Below, one piece after another: positions 60,054 through 64,000 of a DNA stretch of 64,000 nucleotides. A program made the translations under genes and the position numbers. This stretch comes from Planctomycetia bacterium (GTDB lineage Bacteria; Planctomycetota; Planctomycetia; Gemmatales; HRBIN36). How positions within the stretch are numbered: position 1 is the first letter of the stretch; each line of letters opens with the position of its first letter. The stretch spans positions 62,001 through 126,000 of the forward strand of contig JAEUIE010000002.1 in assembly GCA_016795155.1 (NCBI GenBank), in the 5' to 3' direction. Below the pieces are notes generated by a model. The model did not search any database, had not been told where the DNA came from, and saw only the letters and a list, made by a program, of their open reading frames with translations.

Positions 60054-62252
60054 ATGACCAATCGTTTTGTACCTCAATCCAATTACCAACGCATCATGTT
60101 ATTATCGTTGTTCTGCCTGGGTTTGATCACCTGCACCACCGCTGGCACACCAGGTAATGAAGCACGGGAAAACAATCCCAAGATTGAGTCTATTCGCAAT
60201 CTGGAACAGAAAACCATCTCATTGGCCCCCCCCCTGGTTCAGGCTACCGTCGGCCTGAGCATCGTTCGGGGCATGGGGGCTGGCAGTGGTGTCATTGTCA
60301 GCGAAGATGGCTTGATTCTAACGGCAGGTCACGTCGTACCCGCTCCAGGCGAAGAAATGATTGTTCATTTTAGTGATGGCAAGCGCGTTCGCGCCAAGGC
60401 CCTGGGGGCAGATAAGCAGGTTGATGCAGGCCTGGCACAGATTACCGAAAAGGGCAAGTACCCATTCGTGAAGATGGGGAAATCAGCCAACCTGAAAAAA
60501 GGCGACTGGGTGATGGCTATTGGCAACCCCGGTGGTTATCGACCTGATCGCAAGCCGCCGATTCGATTAGGCCGGATTTTGAGCCTGCCTCACCGCGATG
60601 CCGGGGCTTTGTGGATTCGGACCGATGCCACGGTAGCCCCCGGCGATTCGGGTGGCCCGCTGTTCAATATGGATGGCGAAGTGATTGGCATTCACAGTAA
60701 CATCAGCCCTGATACCACTGAAAACCGTCATGTAGCTGTGGACGACTTCACCAAGCGCTGGGATGCGATGATGGCCAGTAAGGTTTCCGGTCGCATGTTC
60801 AGCAATGGTGCGGGCAGCAGATCGCAACTGGGCATCAAGCCTGAAGATAAGGATGGCAAGGTGCGCATTGCCGAAGTTTCGAAGAACAGCGGGGCAGCCA
60901 AGGCAGGTCTTCAGGTTGGCGATATCATTGTTAACATTGATGGTAATGACATCAATAAGGCAGATGATGTTTACAATCGACTCCGTCGTAAACGATCCGG
61001 CAATGAAGTACGGTTGCTGGTCCTGCGAGATGGAGAAGAGAAGGAAATCACTGCCAAGATGCAGGAAGGCCCACGTACATTCGAGAACCCCTCGGAAGAA
61101 CTGGAAGCATTCCTGAAAAAGCATGGCTACCAGAGGCCTGACGGAGTTTGGGAGTACGAAAAAACTCCGGAAACGGAAGAGGAATACAATGCCATTATGG
61201 CCAAGGCAGTAGAACGCCGCAGGAAAGCGTTTCAAAGTGGTGGCGAGTTGCAATTGGATAAGGAGGATGCCAAGAACTCTCCCAAGCTGGTAGAAGCACT
61301 TTCTTCGATCACCAAGCCTATCACCAAGAGCCTGGTGAATATTTACAACGGAGTGGATGGAGCCTTTGAAGACAAGCCGAGTATTCTGGGTACTATCATC
61401 AGTAAGGATGGTTACATTCTTACCAAGGCCAGCGAATTGAAGAAAGAATACTACTGCACCATCAATGGCAAGGAATATGATGCCAAGCTGGTGGGCAAGA
61501 GTGACGAATACGATCTGGCGTTGCTGAAGATTGATGCGAAGGATCTGGTACCCATAACCTGGGCATCACAGTCCGATCCTACTCCTGGCGCCCTTCTCAT
61601 CAGCCCGACGCTGGATACGAAGGCTGAAAAGCAGGTAGCTCTGAGTATCGTCAGCAATACGACCCGCGAAATTGGCAGCAGCATTCCAGCTAATCGAGCT
61701 GTTCTGGGAGTAACGTTTGACAATATATCCGAACAGCCACAACTGAGTTCAATCACCAAGAATGGTCCGGCCGATAAAGCTGGCATCAAGTTAGGCGACG
61801 TGATTGTTTCAGTGAACGGCAAGGAAGTTAACAGCCGTGAAAAAGTGCAACAGATGCTGAGTAAGATGAATCCAGGCGACAAAGTAACTCTGGAAATCAA
61901 ACGCAAGAATCCTAAGGAGGAGAAAGAAGAGACGCTGAAAATCGAGGTCAAGCTCGGTTCACGCAGTGAAATCTTTGCTAACCAGGCTCTAGGACGTGGT
62001 AGCGATTTCCAGACCGCCCTGTTTGAGCGTGCTGCCGGCGTGAGCAAGCGTAAGGATGATTTCCCGGAAGCTTTGACTCACGATGCAGCGCTTCGTTCAC
62101 AGCAGATGGGTGGCCCGCTGTTGAACCTGGCAGGGCAGGCTATAGGCCTCAATATCGCCCGGTTCGATCGCACCTGTTCCTATGCAATAACCTACAAGAC
62201 CCTTCAGCCTCTTATTGAAAAGTTGAAGGAGGGGGACAAGAAGAAAGACTGA
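60054..62252 (+). CDS. HtrA-like serine protease with second, degenerate protease domain and nested PDZ
   Basis: The 732-residue exported protein has a signal peptide (about 1-30). The first trypsin-type domain is active: H93 in LTAGHVV, D124 in VDAGLAQ and S199 in GDSGGPL. A first PDZ follows (about 260-345). A second protease-like domain begins near 415: the His position is Ser (LTKASEL, about 456-462), an Asp in YDLALLKID is kept, and the Ser position is Met (QMGGPLLN, about 684-691). A second PDZ (about 560-640) lies inside this domain, between its early strands and the GGPLLN strand. The first half is probably a periplasmic protease, the second a pseudo-enzyme for binding or control. Confidence 0.9.
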   Translation: MTNRFVPQSNYQRIMLLSLFCLGLITCTTAGTPGNEARENNPKIESIRNLEQKTISLAPPLVQATVGLSIVRGMGAGSGVIVSEDGLILTAGHVVPAPGEEMIVHFSDGKRVRAKALGADKQVDAGLAQITEKGKYPFVKMGKSANLKKGDWVMAIGNPGGYRPDRKPPIRLGRILSLPHRDAGALWIRTDATVAPGDSGGPLFNMDGEVIGIHSNISPDTTENRHVAVDDFTKRWDAMMASKVSGRMFSNGAGSRSQLGIKPEDKDGKVRIAEVSKNSGAAKAGLQVGDIIVNIDGNDINKADDVYNRLRRKRSGNEVRLLVLRDGEEKEITAKMQEGPRTFENPSEELEAFLKKHGYQRPDGVWEYEKTPETEEEYNAIMAKAVERRRKAFQSGGELQLDKEDAKNSPKLVEALSSITKPITKSLVNIYNGVDGAFEDKPSILGTIISKDGYILTKASELKKEYYCTINGKEYDAKLVGKSDEYDLALLKIDAKDLVPITWASQSDPTPGALLISPTLDTKAEKQVALSIVSNTTREIGSSIPANRAVLGVTFDNISEQPQLSSITKNGPADKAGIKLGDVIVSVNGKEVNSREKVQQMLSKMNPGDKVTLEIKRKNPKEEKEETLKIEVKLGSRSEIFANQALGRGSDFQTALFERAAGVSKRKDDFPEALTHDAALRSQQMGGPLLNLAGQAIGLNIARFDRTCSYAITYKTLQPLIEKLKEGDKKKD

Positions 62253-62290
62253 GAAACAACTGATGAACTGAAGCAACAGGCTGGCATGGG

Positions 62291-62770
62291 CTAGCCTGTT
62301 TTGCTTTGAGATAAATTTATCAACGATTCTCCTGTGAGCCGATAGACGGTCCATTCATCATTCGGCCGGGCACCCAGTGATTCGTAGAATCCGATGGCGG
62401 GTTTATTCCAGTCGAGGACGGCCCATTCGAGTCGGCCACAGCCACGCTCCATTGCGAGTTTGGCGAGTGTTGCCAGCAACTCTTTGCCATGCCCCTGGCC
62501 CCGGCATTCAGGTTTCACGAACAGATCTTCCAGATAGATGCCGGGCTGGCCCAGAAATGTGGAGAAGTTATGGAAGAAGAGTGCAAACCCGACTCCGACG
62601 CCATCCTGTTCAGCGATGATCACTTCTGCATACGGTCGTGGGCCGAAGAGATGCTCGTTCAGTTTTGCTTCTGAGAAGACGACATCCTGGCTGAGTTTTT
62701 CGTATTCAGCCAGGTCGCGAATAAGTTGAGCGATGAGGGGTAAATCGTCGGGGGTGGCTTGTCGGATCAT
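62291..62770 (-). CDS. GNAT family N-acetyltransferase (SSAT-like)
   Basis: From ATG 62770 (GAGAAAG upstream) the product is 159 residues, the usual length of spermidine/spermine-type acetyltransferases. It has 'MIRQATPDDLPLIAQLIRDLAEYEKL', the acetyl-CoA motif 'YLEDLFVKPECRGQGHGKELLATLAKLA' (about 84-110) and 'RLEWAVLDWNKPAIGFYESLGA'. A diamine or amino-acid-like substrate is likely but cannot be fixed. It lies 11 bases after the MFS gene stop on the same strand, so the two are probably co-transcribed. Confidence 0.88.
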   Translation of the reverse strand: MIRQATPDDLPLIAQLIRDLAEYEKLSQDVVFSEAKLNEHLFGPRPYAEVIIAEQDGVGVGFALFFHNFSTFLGQPGIYLEDLFVKPECRGQGHGKELLATLAKLAMERGCGRLEWAVLDWNKPAIGFYESLGARPNDEWTVYRLTGESLINLSQSKTG

Positions 62771-62781
62771 GGCTTTCTCGT

Positions 62782-64000
62782 TTATTTCGTCGTAATTCTT
62801 GTTGGTGCAAGTTCGGTATCTTTCTGCAGGTATCTGACTCCCATCCACCAGAGTAATCCACTGACGACGATGAGGCCTGAGATGATGAGGAATGCGTTCT
62901 TCAGGCTACCAGTGGTTTCTGCAAGGAAGCCGATGATGGAAGGGGAGATTACATCGCCGAAAGTGTGGATGACCAGAATGCAGATGGCCACCGCCATCTG
63001 TCGCATGGAGGGATGTACCACATTGGCAAGGATGGTATTGGTAGGCCCGGTGTTGAGAAACAAACAACAGATGGCCAGGAAGATGGCGTACCAGGCATAC
63101 TGTAAGGGCAGGTAGAGAACAGCCAGGAAAAAGAGGAAGCCCAGGAACATACCGACGGCAGAGACCAGGAAATAGGCGCCGCTGTACTTCTTCTGCAAGC
63201 GATCAGCCAGCCAGGCACCGAACATCGTGGACAGCAACCCAGAAAGTATAATCACGATCCCCATCTTTTGATTGATGGGAGCCAGCGCCTTTTCTTTCTG
63301 TGCATCATCCTGAAGGTTGATGCCGGCAACAGCTCCTTCGTCTACTTCGCGTCCGAGCATGTAATCGGGCATCCAGTTGATGATTCCACCCATGACGAAG
63401 GTCATGGCAGTCATGCCGAGTACGCAGTAGACAAACGAGCGGGTTTGCAGGATGAGCTTGTAATCAGCCCAGGTGGGTGGGAGTGGCTTTTCAACGACTC
63501 CTCCATCCACTTCTCCCCGTTTGGGTTCACGCATGAACAGGCAGAGAAGCGCCAGCACCAGACCGGGCCACAACATGAAATGGAAGGCATTCCGCCAGCC
63601 CCAGTGTTCGAGAATATAACCAGCCACCAGGAAGCTGAGGGCAGAGCCAACGGGAATGGCGATGTAGAAAATCGCAATGACTTTGCCTCGAAGCCGCAGT
63701 GGAAACATGTCAGCCAGGATGGCCGGTGCCGCCGGACCATAGGCTGCCTCACCAACCCCGACCAGGCAGCGAAAGAACAGCATGGACCAGAAACCTGTTG
63801 CGTACCCACTGGCCCATGTGGCAACACTCCACAGTAGGATGCCCAATACGATGATTCGCCAGCGAGAATAGCGATCACTCAGCCAGCCAAAGAGCGGAGC
63901 GAACAGCATGTAGGTGACCATGAACACGCCGAACAGTATCCCCAGTTTCGTCTTGGGAAAGTCTTCATGGGCTAACAGTTCTGTCTGAACTACAGGCCCG
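62782..64000 (-). CDS. MFS transporter, N-terminus cut by window edge
   Basis: The frame is open to the right edge, so residues of the first membrane helix are missing. The visible part (about 405 residues) shows ten or more membrane helices and the MFS motif A between helices 2 and 3 (GWLSDRYSRWR). It also has 'FFRCLVGVGEAAYGPAAPAILADMFP' and a second MFS half. It resembles Spinster-like or organic-anion MFS carriers of the planctomycete/verrucomicrobial type. A long loop in the middle (DYMLGREVDEGAVAGINLQDDAQKEKALAPINQ) is unusual. The substrate is unknown. A GNAT gene follows it. Confidence 0.88.
   Translation of the reverse strand, partial: GPVVQTELLAHEDFPKTKLGILFGVFMVTYMLFAPLFGWLSDRYSRWRIIVLGILLWSVATWASGYATGFWSMLFFRCLVGVGEAAYGPAAPAILADMFPLRLRGKVIAIFYIAIPVGSALSFLVAGYILEHWGWRNAFHFMLWPGLVLALLCLFMREPKRGEVDGGVVEKPLPPTWADYKLILQTRSFVYCVLGMTAMTFVMGGIINWMPDYMLGREVDEGAVAGINLQDDAQKEKALAPINQKMGIVIILSGLLSTMFGAWLADRLQKKYSGAYFLVSAVGMFLGFLFFLAVLYLPLQYAWYAIFLAICCLFLNTGPTNTILANVVHPSMRQMAVAICILVIHTFGDVISPSIIGFLAETTGSLKNAFLIISGLIVVSGLLWWMGVRYLQKDTELAPTRITTK

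Overview
The window reads as a piece of a planctomycete chromosome, most likely from the Gemmatales/Gemmataceae. Signs seen in the sequence are a DUF1559 prepilin-like protein, an N-terminally extended Ser/Thr kinase, an ECF sigma factor paired with a kinase-TPR protein, a PEP-CTERM protein, two Uma2 nucleases, an N-terminally enlarged SecE, a divergent EF-Tu and two EF-G paralogues. GC content looks near 50 percent by eye, which is low for cultivated Gemmata. No rRNA operon, CRISPR array, insertion sequence or prophage is visible. Both window ends cut a gene: an amidohydrolase on the left and an MFS transporter on the right.

Bases 1-12000. A planctomycete-type anti-sigma-like membrane protein faces the rpmF-plsX pair across a bidirectional terminator. 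A same-strand run follows: DUF1559 protein, 53-residue lipoprotein, Ser/Thr kinase, receiver-like protein without the phospho-acceptor, MurB homologue lacking the catalytic residues, and FtsQ-like protein. This looks like an eroded dcw (division and cell wall) remnant joined to signalling genes. Then come a carboxypeptidase-regulatory-domain protein and an SPFH plus ribbon-helix-helix pair.

Bases 12000-34900. proS and a Uma2 protein precede a strong sigma70-type promoter with a roughly 275-base hairpin-dense leader. The leader runs into a gene for an HTH-receiver fusion, followed by a histidine kinase. Further on are a LysM protein, a ceramidase-like enzyme, a nucleotidyltransferase, a sugar isomerase-like protein, fusA (first EF-G), an FmdB zinc ribbon, a PEP-CTERM protein, an ACT protein, rpsU, a desaturase with an Ala-rich tail, a CoA-transferase and an SDR. 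Three copies of a twin-palindrome repeat each sit between convergent gene ends.

Bases 34900-59000 hold the translation/transcription supercluster: tRNA-Thr, [ECF sigma, kinase, small protein], tRNA-Tyr, tRNA-Gly, tRNA-Thr, tuf, tRNA-Trp, secE, nusG, [antisense Uma2 and lipoprotein], rplK, rplA, rplJ, rplL, rpoB, rpoC, rpsL, [small zinc-ribbon protein], rpsG and a second EF-G. The bracketed genes interrupt an otherwise ancient gene order. Several junctions in this cluster carry heptamer-type repeats, three of them as inverted arms around a 101 to 127 base spacer; the rplJ-rplL pair is a perfect 24-base inverted repeat.

Bases 59000-64000 hold pepE, an HtrA-like double protease whose second domain is dead and contains a nested PDZ, a GNAT acetyltransferase and the MFS transporter.

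The strongest candidates for something undescribed are the kinase / pseudo-receiver / pseudo-MurB / FtsQ cluster, the hairpin-array leader RNA at 14959-15234, and the two intergenic repeat systems. All functions are inferred from motifs read by eye; no database search was possible.
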